From Amphimedon queenslandica (Eukaryota; Porifera; Demospongiae; Haplosclerida; Niphatidae), in contig NW_003546270.1 in assembly GCF_000090795.2 (NCBI RefSeq), positions 237,758 to 263,153 on the forward strand: a stretch of 25,396 nt of DNA, given 5' to 3'. The position numbers were made by a program, and so were the translations under genes. Of this stretch, positions 8,919-18,490 are shown piece by piece (positions within the stretch are counted from its first letter, which is position 1; each line of letters begins with the position of its first letter). The notes under the pieces are model-generated. The model was not told where the DNA came from, searched no databases, and worked only from the letters and a program-made list of their open reading frames with translations.

Positions 8919-10516
8919 GAGCCCCTGTCAATAAACACTGGTACTGCCTACTACATTGACAAAATGTTTGGGCAGAAGAGACATAATGTTCTACACACTG
9001 ATTCAATGCATTATGTATTACTCTGTGATGCACTACAAATGTTATTGGAAAATGAAGATTTTGCTTCACACCTCACCTTTGAGGCACAGAATAATGCAAA
9101 GCATTATTCAGATTTTTCTGATGGCTCATTTTGTCAAAACCATAGTGTCTATAAGGCAAACATCAACAGCTGTTTGCAAATTATAGCCTATTATGATGAA
9201 TTGGAATTATGCAACCCCATAGAAACCAATGTTAAGAAACATAAAACAGGGTGTATTTTTTACCATTGGCAATATACACCCTAAGTATTGCTCGTCTTTT
9301 AAGTCAATTTTTTATCAACAGCTGTTAACTATTCAATAGTAGAGCAACATGGCATGAACAAAGTGCTTAAACCATTTGTAGAGGAGCTCAATAAGCTTGC
9401 TCTTTCTGGGATTGAAGTATTAAGAAATGGATCAAAAAAATGTATAAAGGAGCATTAGTTGCATTTTTAGCAGATAATTTAGCCAGTCATACAGTTGGGG
9501 GTTTTAAGCAAAGCATGTCATTCGCCAGACATTTCTGTTGCTCCTGTATGGCTACAAAAGATGATTCGCGAAAACACTTCACCGCAGAGAAGTTCAAATC
9601 TAGAACACCAGAAGAGCATAAAGTTATGTGCACTAAAATTATGAGTGACACAACTGGAGAAAAATCGACCAATTATGGAATTAACAAAAGGAGCATTCTA
9701 AATGATGTGTTATAGGGTTTTCTGTCATTGGAGGACTTTGCCATGACGTAATGCATGATATGCTTCAATGTTCTCTACCTTATGAGTTACAGCTTTTAAT
9801 TCAGCATTTGTTTAATGCTCGCCACTTAAAATTACAAGAATATAATGATTGTGTAAAAGCTTTTGATTATGGCTGCACTGAAACAGCAAACAAACCAAAT
9901 GAAATACCTATATGCTGTTTTAAGGATAAGTTAAAGCTTTGATACTCTGCTTCAGAAATGCTTTTAATTGCCCGTATTTTTCCATTTATAATAGGAGATA
10001 AAGTGTCTGAAGATGACATGCATTATAAATGCTTTTTAATGCTCTTAAAAATACTGAATATTGTAATGTCACCTTATATTATCCACGAAGTTCCTCCTTA
10101 TCTAAGGGTTCTCATTGAAGAACACCACTCACTCTTTGTTGAGCTATATCCCAATGAGAGCTTCATTCCTAAGCTGCACTACTTAATACACTACCCTAAA
10201 CAGATTGAGGAACAAAGGCCTATTGTTAGAGCATGGATAATGAGGTACAAAGGAAAACTGAAGTACTTTAAGGGTGTATCAGGATCTGGTAACTTCAAGA
10301 ATATAACATATACCCTTGCCAAGAGACATCAAAAGTGGCTTGCCTATCATTTACAGACCAGATCCATGTTCACACCAGAATGTACAAGAGGACCAATTCT
10401 CTCCACAGTCTCCTTATCTGAAGACAGTGATGATATACAATCATTAATTAAACAAAATATTGACGTACCTGACAGTGACATAAGTAGTTGCACGGTTGTA
10501 ACTTTGAAATGGATCA

Positions 10517-10628
10517 TGATAATGGTGTCAAGTACTCAAATCAAAATTGTGACCTTGTTACCAATGTATCAGTGATAATGGTGTCAAGTACTCAAATCAA
10601 AATTGTGACCTTGTTACCAATGTATCAA
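10517..10628 (+). repeat. 56-bp tandem duplication inside the transposase
   Basis: The 55 bases at 10517-10571 recur exactly at 10573-10627, giving a period of 56. Because 56 is not a multiple of three, the duplication shifts the frame. The first copy encodes KYSNQNCDLVTNVS in one frame and the second copy encodes the same peptide in the next frame, leading straight into the intact C-terminus. The perfect identity shows that the duplication is recent. Confidence 0.9.
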
Positions 10629-10882
10629 ATGGAGAGCCAGAGATTTCTAAGGTGGAAAAAGTCATATCCATCAGCCTCAAGGGTAGAATCTACCTTGTGG
10701 TGTCCAAATGCACAATAGCCTTATACAGTGAACATTTAATGGCCTATGCCTTCAAACCTACAGAGACACTTGATATTGTTTGTTCCTTGAATTTAATTCA
10801 CCCATCTCTTCTTCACCAGCGAAAGCCATTCATTAGTGATGACAGTCAACTGTACCTGTCTTCACCATTTTTTATTATTTAG

Positions 10883-11124
10883 TAACTGTAAAATAGTTAT
10901 AATAACTAACACTATTATTAATATTAAAAGTTTGTGTTGTTAGATTCACAAAGTTAAGACAAATTAACCAAAATTAGCTATTTTAAACTGTCATTCTGGT
11001 TAATATAACAGTGGAGAAATGAAATAACAGCATACAAGTTAAAAGAACTAAATTATGGTTATTTGACAACATATAAACTTGGTTAATTTTTAAAAAGTAA
11101 GGTTACTTTAACTTTTTTACAGTG
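10883..11124. repeat. Right subterminal and terminal repeats of EnSpm-like element
   Basis: From the transposase stop to the right end. It contains ATTAACCA, GGTTAAT, GGTTATT and GGTTACTTTAAC motifs on both strands, like the left subterminal block, and ends in the 13-bp repeat CTTTTTTACAGTG at 11112-11124. Confidence 0.6.
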
Positions 11125-11759
11125 TAGGCAATAATTATATGTGTGCTGCATATATTGTGATAACTTGTTTCATAAAACAATACACTAGCTTCACTTCTTA
11201 AGAACACACACTCTTATTAGTTATCACAATGTACATGTATAATGTAGTTTGCATATTTAGTGCACTGAAGAGTAAAGGAAGCACATGTATTCACTATTCA
11301 TACCAACACAATGGCTTCCAGTTCTAAGCAACTGTCACTAAATTGTTTTTAGAGCCTCAGCCTAAGCACCCTAAGCTATCTTCACATAAATCTGTCATTA
11401 ATCATAAATGAGACTGACATAGAAGATAGATCTCAATCGGACTCAAAGTACTGAATTACAATGTTGATCTCCATAAAACTACTTGCGCTCCACAATGTTA
11501 CGAGAGTCTTAATCTTGTAGTTATTTTTCATACACACAAAGAATTTATAGAGACTTACATATTGAGGACATTGAAAAGGAATTTGTTATATTTAATAAGC
11601 ATAGACATCAATATATTGGACAATATTAATTTCAGCATATGCTAATCAATTGTTAAATCTTGCTCATATGATTTTAAAAAATAATCCTTAGACCCCCCAA
11701 GTTTTAGTTTGTTCCTACCCCTATGACTGAAATATACCTGATATACGGTTGTTTGTATG

Positions 11760-11935
11760 GGTTAGCGTTACAAACCAGTTCCTTTCCTTTAGGAAATCAT
11801 TAGTTTGAATATTTGGCATTCAAACCAGTTGCACTCAATCAATAGTTTGAATTATTGACGTTCAAACTAGTTCCAGTCCTGTTTTAGGGGATCAATGGTC
11901 AGCCTGTTGTGAACAAACTAGTTCGTTATTTGTAT
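11760..11935. repeat. Degenerate CAAACCAGTTC repeats
   Basis: Four copies of CAAAC(C/T)AGTT(C/G) occur near 11772, 11821, 11864 and 11917, spaced about 43-53 bp apart. Two are preceded by the reverse complement of their core (AGTTTGAAT, then ATTCAAACCAG), making small imperfect hairpins. No coding frame is present. It is either a decayed minisatellite or a cluster of protein-binding sites. Confidence 0.5.
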
Positions 11936-11984
11936 GGATATCAATGGCATATGCATTTCAAAAATCTCATTAATGCTCTTCGTT

Positions 11985-14240
11985 TATTGATTGCATGGAG
12001 AAGTTATTCTATGATGACCTAATTGACCAAAATTACCACATTTCCTTAGTGTTACAGATGGTTCTAGACATTGTGTTGGAGAATAGGGCACTTTGATTTC
12101 CAATGCAAGGTCTGGTGGATCATCTACAATGGGTGTTGATTGATGCCATTGGTTGAGGTGTTTTAGGAAGTGGGCAGGTTACATCTTAACATTCGTATCT
12201 GCGAAATGATCTTATCTTTTCTTAATGGTTACATTTCCTTTCACTTGAGAAAGCCTTTGGATGTAATACATTAGGTAGTTCATGTTCCATTATTTCAGTG
12301 TCCTTTTTCAGCAAATAAAATTGTGCAACTGGGCCGTCTACAACATGTTGGGCTGCAATTAAACAGGTGAGGTCGCATTTACAACAGTGTTGAAAGCCTT
12401 TGATGCCTTTACTTTCTTGCATAATGTAGGAAAGTAATTTGACCAGTTATGATGCTGTAACCATGAGTTCAGTTCCCACAGGCTCCGCTTTGTTAACGGC
12501 AGATAATTGTTCTACAACTTGAACAAAGTCATCTAATTGAGTACACCTCTGCTTTACGGAATCTTTGCTCTAAAAGTTGAAAGTACCTGTATGGAGATAA
12601 TTACTCAAGCAGAAAGTATATTGCAATAGATACATTAAGTCCTGTCATGATTTTTCAGAAGAGATGCTAAAATAAAGAAAAAACTATCTTGCAAATGTAA
12701 CATTATCATACATGCATTATACTTCATTATCTGTAATATTTTCATTATGCAATGTGCAGTTGTTTGCATTAAACTGGATATTGACTGAGGTAGGGCCATG
12801 ATTTTTGCAGTAAAAATGTATCATGCTTGACAGGATTCGCCCCTTTACCAGTGTTGAATGATTCATTCATCAAAAAATTAACCTGCTGAGGCATGGCTTT
12901 ACAGAAGACTCTAAAGACCCTTGGAGTGAAAAAGTAAATTAGACAGTCTTGTAGTGGACTTAAAGGAAAGCGAACCTTAAAAAAGTAACTAAGTTAGGTA
13001 CATTTTAATAGCATTAAAATGTGACCTGTTGAGCCTAATAGAAGCTATATTGTGATAAAATATTTGTCACAGCAAGTGACAGTGTCAGTGAGGGATTGTT
13101 ATTGTTTGCCTCATCCGTAAACAGCCCTTTTAACAATTATTGTGCCTCTTTTAATATGTCCTTAGAGTACTCCCTTTCCATTTAACAAGACTTCTGTAAT
13201 CTTGTACCTTTTGCATTCCCTGAAAATTATAATTATAATATTTGTGTTATTATGGTACTAGCTTACCTCACTTATCCTTTCATCTCATTGCATGTTACTT
13301 CTAATGAATCCACTGTTCTCTTTACAAGTGGCAAATAAGTCAGGCACAGGCTACATTTTTCCAATACAAAACTGGTAGCTTCACCACATGTTGAATGTTG
13401 TTTCAGCACATGATTTAACATGAACCCCATCACATGATTCTGCATACTCTAAGCATACCTGCCTTTTAGATGTACTACATGTTAAGAACTTCATATTGTA
13501 ATAGCTCTACATTCCGGGTATTTTTCTAGGAAGACTGATTCCCTGCACTTCAGCGTAATTTCTGATGAACACAGAACTCTGAGAATGTCATCCGTCAATG
13601 CATGGTTTAGTGTCTTCCAACATTTCTATGAACTTTAATAAAATTAAATTTAACTGTAAGTCTCATGACTTGGTATTAATCCATTCATTGAGTAGGTTTT
13701 CAACAAACTTGCTTTTGTCACATTCATGTAGCTTCAAAAATGGTACTGTCCATATCTTGTTTAAAAACATAATTAATTTTGTGTTTTGTCACTCATGGTT
13801 AAAACCTTATAGCCTTGATGCATGAACGTATAACATAGCCTGTTTCTTTCAGTCTCCTATGGTTGCCAGTCAACAATCCCCCATGGTAGGAGTTGATGCC
13901 AGCTGACTCATAATAGCAATCTCTTGCAAAGGCTTTGCCATGGCTTGTATGTCACATCTTTATGTTTTTATTTAAGAGTGACAGAACAGTGAATAGCAGC
14001 AACTACATCCATGTTCAAACAATTTTGATAATTCTCCTTCCTCCTGTAGGTCTTCCTTCGTCATGTCATCACAGGAAGTGTAGTTGAAGTTGCTGAAGCA
14101 TCAGGCGTCACCGATTCTAAATCATGATCTTATACATGAGCTCTGCAGCTACCTCAGAATCAAACCGTATTGGATTAATATCATCACAATCTGTCTTTTT
14201 GCCTTCATCTTCCGACATGTCTTCTACTTCTTTATTACCT
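11985..14240 (-). pseudogene. DUF7869-type mobile-element protein, heavily decayed
   Basis: Read on the minus strand from 14240 down. An acidic N-terminal piece (EVEDMSEDEGKKTDCDDIN) is followed by a cysteine cluster (FEHGCSCCYSLFC, about 14020), then NYAEVQGISLPRKIPG (about 13530), FCIGKM..VPDLFATCKEN (about 13340), PLQDCLIYFFTPRVFRVF (about 12940), KAMPQQVNFLMNESFNTGKGAN (about 12880), NNCTLHNEN (about 12750) and NWSNYFPTLCKKVKASKAF (about 12420). This motif order, including the step from a 'VNFLxDE...GKGAN' segment to an 'ADNC..QNKN'-like one, is that of a family widespread in sponge and cnidarian genomes whose C-terminal half is called DUF7869. Several frameshifts and stops separate the pieces. 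The minus-strand frame at 12422-12222 overlaps it in a shadow frame. The family name is from memory; homology to a transposase fold is probable, not shown. Confidence 0.6.
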
Positions 14241-14489
14241 GTCTGTATTAATTAAGGAATACCTATATAAATAAGTTTAATATATTAATATTAATATTGT
14301 ATATTAATGTTGTGATAGCAAAATGTTTTGACACTAGTTATGTCACAAAAGTAGTGCTAAAGAAATGTAGTCACTGTCTTAAGGACCTTTTTTAAACAAG
14401 AGAGCAATGTATCTTTCTGTACCCATAGTTTTAAAAATATTCTTCTTTGTCTTTGTTATACTTTAATGAGTTGCTATAGGGAATCCATG
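14241..14489. other. Gene-less AT-rich gap
   Basis: The stretch between the acidic start of the DUF7869-type remnant and the repeat shared with 24080-24375. It includes the palindromic run ATATTAATATTAATATT near 14280. No gene is seen. Confidence 0.4.
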
Positions 14490-14817
14490 GTTACCTAAGA
14501 TGCATTAAAACCTCAGGTTTATGACAGCTTCCGCCATTCCTGACACTGTGCTTAATGATAGTCAAACAAATTTGAATAACGCTAAACTCTATTGATCATT
14601 AAAAGTGATTGACACTCTCTCCCTGTCCATTACGGCAATAAGGATTTAATTTTCTCTGTTATACATGTACTTTGGGTTATCTCACTACCTGCATGCAGTT
14701 AGATGAAATTCATACGGAGCAACACTTGGTTGATATATTCACCAATGTTTTCCACACTCACACATCACTTAGATTGCAAAAGCAGTGAAATACAAGTCAC
14801 ATTAAACAAGTAATGTA
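14490..14817 (-). repeat. Helitron-family 3' segment, copy 1
   Basis: This roughly 320-bp stretch aligns in the same orientation with 24080-24375. Shared blocks include CTCTCCCTGTCCATTA, TGCATG.AGTTAGAT.AAATTC, CACCAATG.TTT.CACAC and ATACAAGTCACATT. In both places the segment lies immediately downstream of a decayed minus-strand gene: a truncated Rep/Hel here and an OTU-domain gene at the right. The simplest reading is a common 3' non-coding end of one transposon family. Confidence 0.6.
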
Positions 14818-14819
14818 TA

Positions 14820-16450
14820 AGAAAAATTTGTTTTTTAATCAACATTAAGCATTGCCTCTCTTTGCTCTAATTCTAAATCAGGTATATTTTAAAGCTTGTC
14901 AGCAATATCAGCTACTGCTTCCATTATTTGTGACCATAATTGACAAAAGGTACCTTATGGCAGATTTCAAAATTCATCAATATGATGAAAAATATCGTTT
15001 TAGTGCTTTATTAGACAACTACTGTTTCTAAAAGTTACATAGTAACTTTTTGGATCCTCTGGAGTCATTTCATGATAAATGGAGCTCAGAAAATTAGATT
15101 TTCAAGGCTATAAAAACCAATTTTCCTATCCGCCATAAGGTACCTTTTTTCAATTATGGTCACTTCACCCAGTAATTAAGGCTCAACGTCTTTCTTGTTA
15201 TTAGAAAGTTCTTCAGTAAAACAGGCTTTGATTTTTGCATTATGATTAGCTTCTAATAATTTCTGTACTTTATTAAACTCATTCTCAGTGCCACGCATGG
15301 ATGCTTCTCTGTGATGTCTAAAAGCTTCCTCCATTCTTTCAATATCTGTAGTTTGCTGTCATCTCTTAAAGGTACAAAATAATTTTAGCAACTAACGCAA
15401 ATTGTCTCTTTCTGCTTCATTCATAAAATTAAAATTCTTATTGCTTGGAAGGACTGGCATTGATTAAGAATTACATTTGTTTCTTCATTTTGTCCCAATT
15501 TTATCCAATTTGCAGTTAGCAACAAATTTGTAAAAAAACATTTTCTAATCTACTTTGTCTTGTTGGATAAAAATCTTTTATTATACTGAGATTAAAAAAG
15601 TCTTTGGAAGATCATTCCATTTTAGTCAAATATGAACAGTTTTTCATTTATGTACTCTGATGAGGCAAGTACACATTACAGTACTGTACAGTAACTGAAT
15701 TCTTCTATAACTTTCTCTGATAAGAAGATGGCTAGCTTCATATAATTGTACTTGTTTCGCTCAGCGTTACAATTGTTAATTTTCCCATAGCATGCTGTAT
15801 AAATGTCACAGCTGTCGACTTCATCCCATAAGTCCTGTGCATGTCTTATTTTGGCTTTAGTTACTTATCCAGTTCCGAACTCTGTTAAGGAATTGCTGTT
15901 CTTATCTTTGTATTGCCAGTACATGTTTGCATGCCACAATATCAGCAGTGAAGGATTGTAGTCATTAACTATTTCATCTCGTTTGAGATTATATATTTTG
16001 TTACACTATTTTTAACAACATTGATGAAAATAAGGTCTTGTACTTGTCTAGAAAAATCAAATTGGTATTTTGATATATAGGTATTACCAACTTTAATAAA
16101 ACAGTAATGCACTGCACGCGTTTGATATTCTTTTGAAACATAGTATTTCTCTATCATGCAATGAACACCTCTCTGGAGAATAAGCATGTTAACAAAATCC
16201 TTAAACTTGTATGAAAACTGGTGCAAAAATGAAACAGGGTCATCTGTACATAATCTAACTCTACTATATGATTGTATGGCATTATTTACTCTTCATGAAT
16301 ATTGCACTATATCAGCTGAATTGTATTCAGAACAACTTAATATTAGGAATAGTGTTGGTGAGCCATAACCAGCAATCTTTGTTTTGAAGTCAACTTTCAC
16401 ATGTAACCAATACTGATTTGTGTCCCACATTGGAGCCAACATGTACTTCA
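14820..16450 (-). pseudogene. Helitron Rep/Hel protein, truncated and frameshifted
   Basis: From about 16450 down on the minus strand are APMWDTNQYWLHVKVDFKTK, GSPTLFLILSCSEYNSADIV, RLCTDDPVSFLHQFSYKF, EKYYVSKEYQTRAVHYC, YNPSLLILWHANMYWQYKD (about 15960), VTKAKIRHAQDLWDEV, KQVQLYEASHLLIRES (about 15740) and FNEAERDNLR-like sequence (about 15430). These are followed by RMEEAFRHHREASMRGTENE, LEANHNAKIKACFTEELSNN and, after the MITE at 14930-15163, EAVADIADKL and LELEQREAMLNVD. This matches a Helitron Rep (Helitron_like_N) domain and the linker towards the PIF1 helicase. The HUH motif expected after YQ.R reads HYC, so its second His is lost. The helicase is absent: the frame ends where the shared 3' segment begins. 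Stops and frameshifts are frequent. Confidence 0.75.
14930..15163. mobile_element. GTGACCATAATTG MITE, copy 1 (234 bp)
   Basis: Ends are GTGACCATAATTGACAAAAGG and the reverse complement CAATTATGGTCAC, and the terminal similarity continues into GGTACCTTATGGC(A/G)GA on both sides. A second copy lies at 19162-19398. It interrupts the coding frame of the Helitron Rep/Hel remnant: protein-like sequence resumes on the other side. No coding content. The target duplication is at most two or three bases here. Confidence 0.85.
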
Positions 16451-16904
16451 ATTGTCATGACATTCTTCATCTAACACATTTTTATAATAATTTAGCAACA
16501 GTTTGACCAAAATTGCCTCTTATTATGTTTTTAATAAATTACATATGCCGGCCTTGTTAATTTTTATTGCATAATAGTGCAGACATATTGAATGCTTCTA
16601 CCAAATTGGCAAATTTTGTGGAAAAGTTTTGATTTTATGTATTCACTAATTGATAGTTTGTATTAGATAGCTTTGTCTGGGATGAAGCTCTTTATTTTGT
16701 CCAGTAGGAAATAATATAGGACAACTTATTCAATCAAAATTGTCTTACCTATCATTTATAGGAACTTTGACATTTATTTGTTAATATTGACTTATAGCAG
16801 AACCCATTACAAATTTCCTATCATAATTTCTAACTGTACATGCCGAATGGCCTTCTAAATCTTAATCATTTCTTTCATCAAGTATTTTTGAGTAGCATTA
16901 ACGA

Positions 16905-17240
16905 CTACTTGTATAACACTTTTTGACAAGTCCTCCATTCAATCATTGCCTTCGCTTCTCTAAATCCAAGTAATTTTATTTCTTTTAATTTTCTTAATGC
17001 TGCTTTTATTTTACATGCTAGTCTGCACCGGACATTAAGAAACTGTCCATTCATAATAATATAAAGTTTGGCTTAGCCAACTGATTAAATTGTATACCTA
17101 CCTCATTTAAAGTTTCCATTGTTTTTTTAAGGAGAGAAGTGAAACAATGCACTTTTCAGAGCCTTTGACATGGGCGGCGTCACTTCTCCAGTCATGGGAA
17201 AACCAGATATCTGCATTGAGCCTCCATTTTGTTGGAGTAA
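16905..17240 (-). pseudogene. Two coding-like remnants upstream of the Helitron Rep region
   Basis: At 17225-17105 a minus-strand frame reads QISGFPMTGEVTPPMSKALK and continues, after a frameshift, to LLKKTMETLNE before a GT donor (GAG|GTAGGT). At 17054-16905 a 49-codon frame reads VRCRLACKIKAALRKLKEIK and then LLGFREAKAMIEW. Both have the same strand as the Rep/Hel remnant and could be its N-terminal exons, or parts of another element. I do not recognise either one. Confidence 0.35.
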
Positions 17241-17339
17241 CATTAATTATTAAAAATTTTTATTTATTAACTTATAGTTATTCATGCATTATTGTTAAGT
17301 GATTAGTACAGCAGCTGTAACTACTTCGTCAATCAGACT

Positions 17340-17545
17340 GAATCAGCGCTATCCATGGCTAGTGGAATTCAGGACAAGGTGAAGGACCACATCAGCCACT
17401 GCATTTTCCTTTCCACAATAAATCATTTGGGAAGAACATTGTGTATCGCCCTTTTCAAAAGTCATGCTTTGAGTCATGGAAGTGGCTGCACTATATTGAA
17501 GCCAATGATAGCGTTATAAATCAACCAAAGATATTCTCATAGTAA
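17340..17545 (+). pseudogene. hAT-type transposase remnant, TTF zinc-finger part
   Basis: The plus-strand frame at 17384-17542 reads PLHFPFHNKSFGKN, then RPFQKSCFESWKWLHYIEAND. The pattern 'FP...FG......F...W...W.WLHY...D' is that of TTF-type zinc-finger N-termini of hAT/ZMYM-like transposases. The Cys that should follow the WLHY segment are missing because the frame ends at a stop. It continues, after the MITE at 17620-17984, with the DUF4371-like part at 18010-18490. Confidence 0.55.
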
Positions 17546-17619
17546 TTACACCTAGCTGTTATGATGATTCTGTTGTAAGTCATGTCAGACTAATCATTAC
17601 ATAATGATGCCTTTAAAAT

Positions 17620-17984
17620 TACCGTACAGCTAGAAATTTTTGTGGCCTAAAATTTTTGTGAATTTTGTAAATTTGAACATAATTGTAAAAATTGAATGCT
17701 CAAAACGAGGTAAACTAAAAGGTGTGGCTCGCCACTCCATTTCTCTGTGTAATTATAGTGAAGCACATGGCATGTTCTTGGCACTAGAGTCAAAAAGTAA
17801 TCCTGTCTTGCCTAATATCCAGATAGAGCTTTGTGTCATCATCAACTATAGTTCTGGTAAGTAGTGAAGAGCTGTCATTAATCAGTAGTGTGATCAAGTG
17901 AATTTGCAAAAATAAAGCCTGCAAAAGCCATTTTTTGGCAATTTGCAGAAATTTTGCACCACAGAAATTTCTAGTTATGCAGTA
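17620..17984. mobile_element. MITE with TAC(C/T)G.A.A.CTAGAAATTT ends (365 bp)
   Basis: The left end TACCGTACAGCTAGAAATTT and the right end (reverse complement TACTGCATAACTAGAAATTT) match at about 16 of 20 bases and continue into TTGTGG/CTGTGG. Its end resembles the GTATAGCGGGA-type ends of the element at 218-935, so they may be distant relatives. It lies between two parts of a hAT remnant. A 74-codon frame inside (17640-17864) includes the terminal repeat and is not convincing as a gene. Confidence 0.6.
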
Positions 17985-18009
17985 GTTGTCCAGAGATTTT
18001 CAAATTAGA

Positions 18010-18490
18010 AAGATGGCACTGTCTTTTCGACGACATTAACAATGTGAATGTCGCAAAATCGCTGTTGAAAAACCATTTAATATGCCTCCGACTACTCCGG
18101 ACATTGGTGAAACACTTGAGTTCCTTGGCTAAGGACTGAGAGCGCAATCACCACAGCTTTCTTGACATTTTAAGTAGTTGAAGATTACTAGCTTGACAGG
18201 GCTGTGCAATTACAGGACATGATGAAAGTCATGGAAATTTGTACCAGCTGATATATATCAGAATAGAAGATAATGAAGTATAATTTATATATCCATTAAT
18301 GAATAGGCTGCATATGACACAATGTATTTAACCGAATGGTTGAAAAGAAAAAAAGTCTTATCCTAGCCATGAAGTACAAAATGAGTCACTCAAATTGATT
18401 TCCAATGCACTTTTACAAAGGATTGCTAATTCTCTTCAGAACATAATCTTTATAATGGTAATGACAGATGAAAGGAAGTCCAAAATTTGT
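18010..18490 (+). pseudogene. hAT-type transposase remnant, DUF4371-like part
   Basis: Plus-strand pieces in shifting frames read DIGETLEFL (about 18105), ERNHHSFLDILSS (about 18150), QGCAITGHDESHGNLYQLIY with IRIEDNE following (about 18200), then HEVQNESLKLISNALLQRIA (about 18370) and MVMTDERKS (about 18460). The 'RGH.E..GNF.QLL' and 'Y.S..IQNE.L.......L..I......F..M.DE' signatures are those of DUF4371-containing hAT transposases, and the last piece contains the expected catalytic Asp-Glu region. The C-terminal dimerisation part is absent. Confidence 0.65.

Larger units (their letters stand above)
8221..10882 (+). pseudogene. EnSpm/CACTA-like transposase, frameshifted
   Basis: A transposase gene read in pieces. 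An N-terminal zinc-finger region (CPMCLFC at about 8268; a C2H2-like GRSFKTFSALKSHIYRTH at about 8380) is followed by coding pieces from 8510 to 8870, a donor (TTG|GTGAGT, 8870) and an acceptor (TTTTATAG, exon start 8919) joined in phase 0. Then come HTDSMHYVLLCDALQMLL, YYDELELCNP, VEQHGMNKVLKPFVEEL, GALVAFLADNLASHTVGGFK with a CCSCMATKD cysteine pair, VMHDMLQCSLPYELQLL, IPKLHYLIHYPKQIEEQRP and NITYTLAKRHQKWLAYHL. This order is that of a large transposase family known to me from sponges, cnidarians and fish. Defects: frameshifts near 8330, 8630, 9250, 9320, 9436, 9712 and 10485; an in-frame TGA at 9940-9942; and a 56-bp duplication at 10517-10628. The stop is at 10880-10882. Catalytic residues cannot be assigned with certainty, although the Asp in FLADN is a candidate. 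Confidence 0.75.
4463..11124. mobile_element. EnSpm/CACTA-like DNA transposon, about 6.66 kb, two divergent genes
   Basis: The ends are a perfect 13-bp inverted repeat, CACTGTAAAAAAG (4463-4475) and its reverse complement (11112-11124), flanked on both sides by TA. CACTG/CACTA termini are typical of the EnSpm/CACTA superfamily. Inside each end, for about 250-300 bp, short motifs GGTTA/TTAACC and GTTAAATTAAC recur in both orientations, like the subterminal transposase-binding repeats of this group. Two genes point outward from the centre: a spliced SAM-domain gene on the minus strand and a transposase on the plus strand. The usual target duplication for this superfamily is 2-4 bp; only the 2-bp TA can be supported here. 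The transposase is multiply frameshifted, so the copy is not autonomous. Confidence 0.8.
4332..11725. mobile_element. Short CATAG-ended element split by the EnSpm-like insertion
   Basis: CATAGTGGTAGGAACA at 4332-4347 matches the reverse complement of 11710-11725 (CATAGGGGTAGGAACA) at 15 of 16 positions. Next to the left end is GGGGCTTAAGCCCCCC and a second GGGCTTAGCCCC motif; the right end has CCTTAGACCCCCC at the mirrored place. Removing 4463-11124 leaves a roughly 730-bp element without coding capacity, so the EnSpm-like element most likely inserted into this older one. Confidence 0.55.

Noticed and set aside
8860..9069. Minus-strand frame opposite transposase exon 2
   Set aside because: Antisense to well-supported transposase sequence.
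13598..13825. 75-codon plus-strand frame
   Set aside because: Antisense to the DUF7869-type remnant on the minus strand.
16186..16368. 60-codon plus-strand frame
   Set aside because: Antisense to the Helitron Rep segment, whose motifs are clearly on the minus strand.
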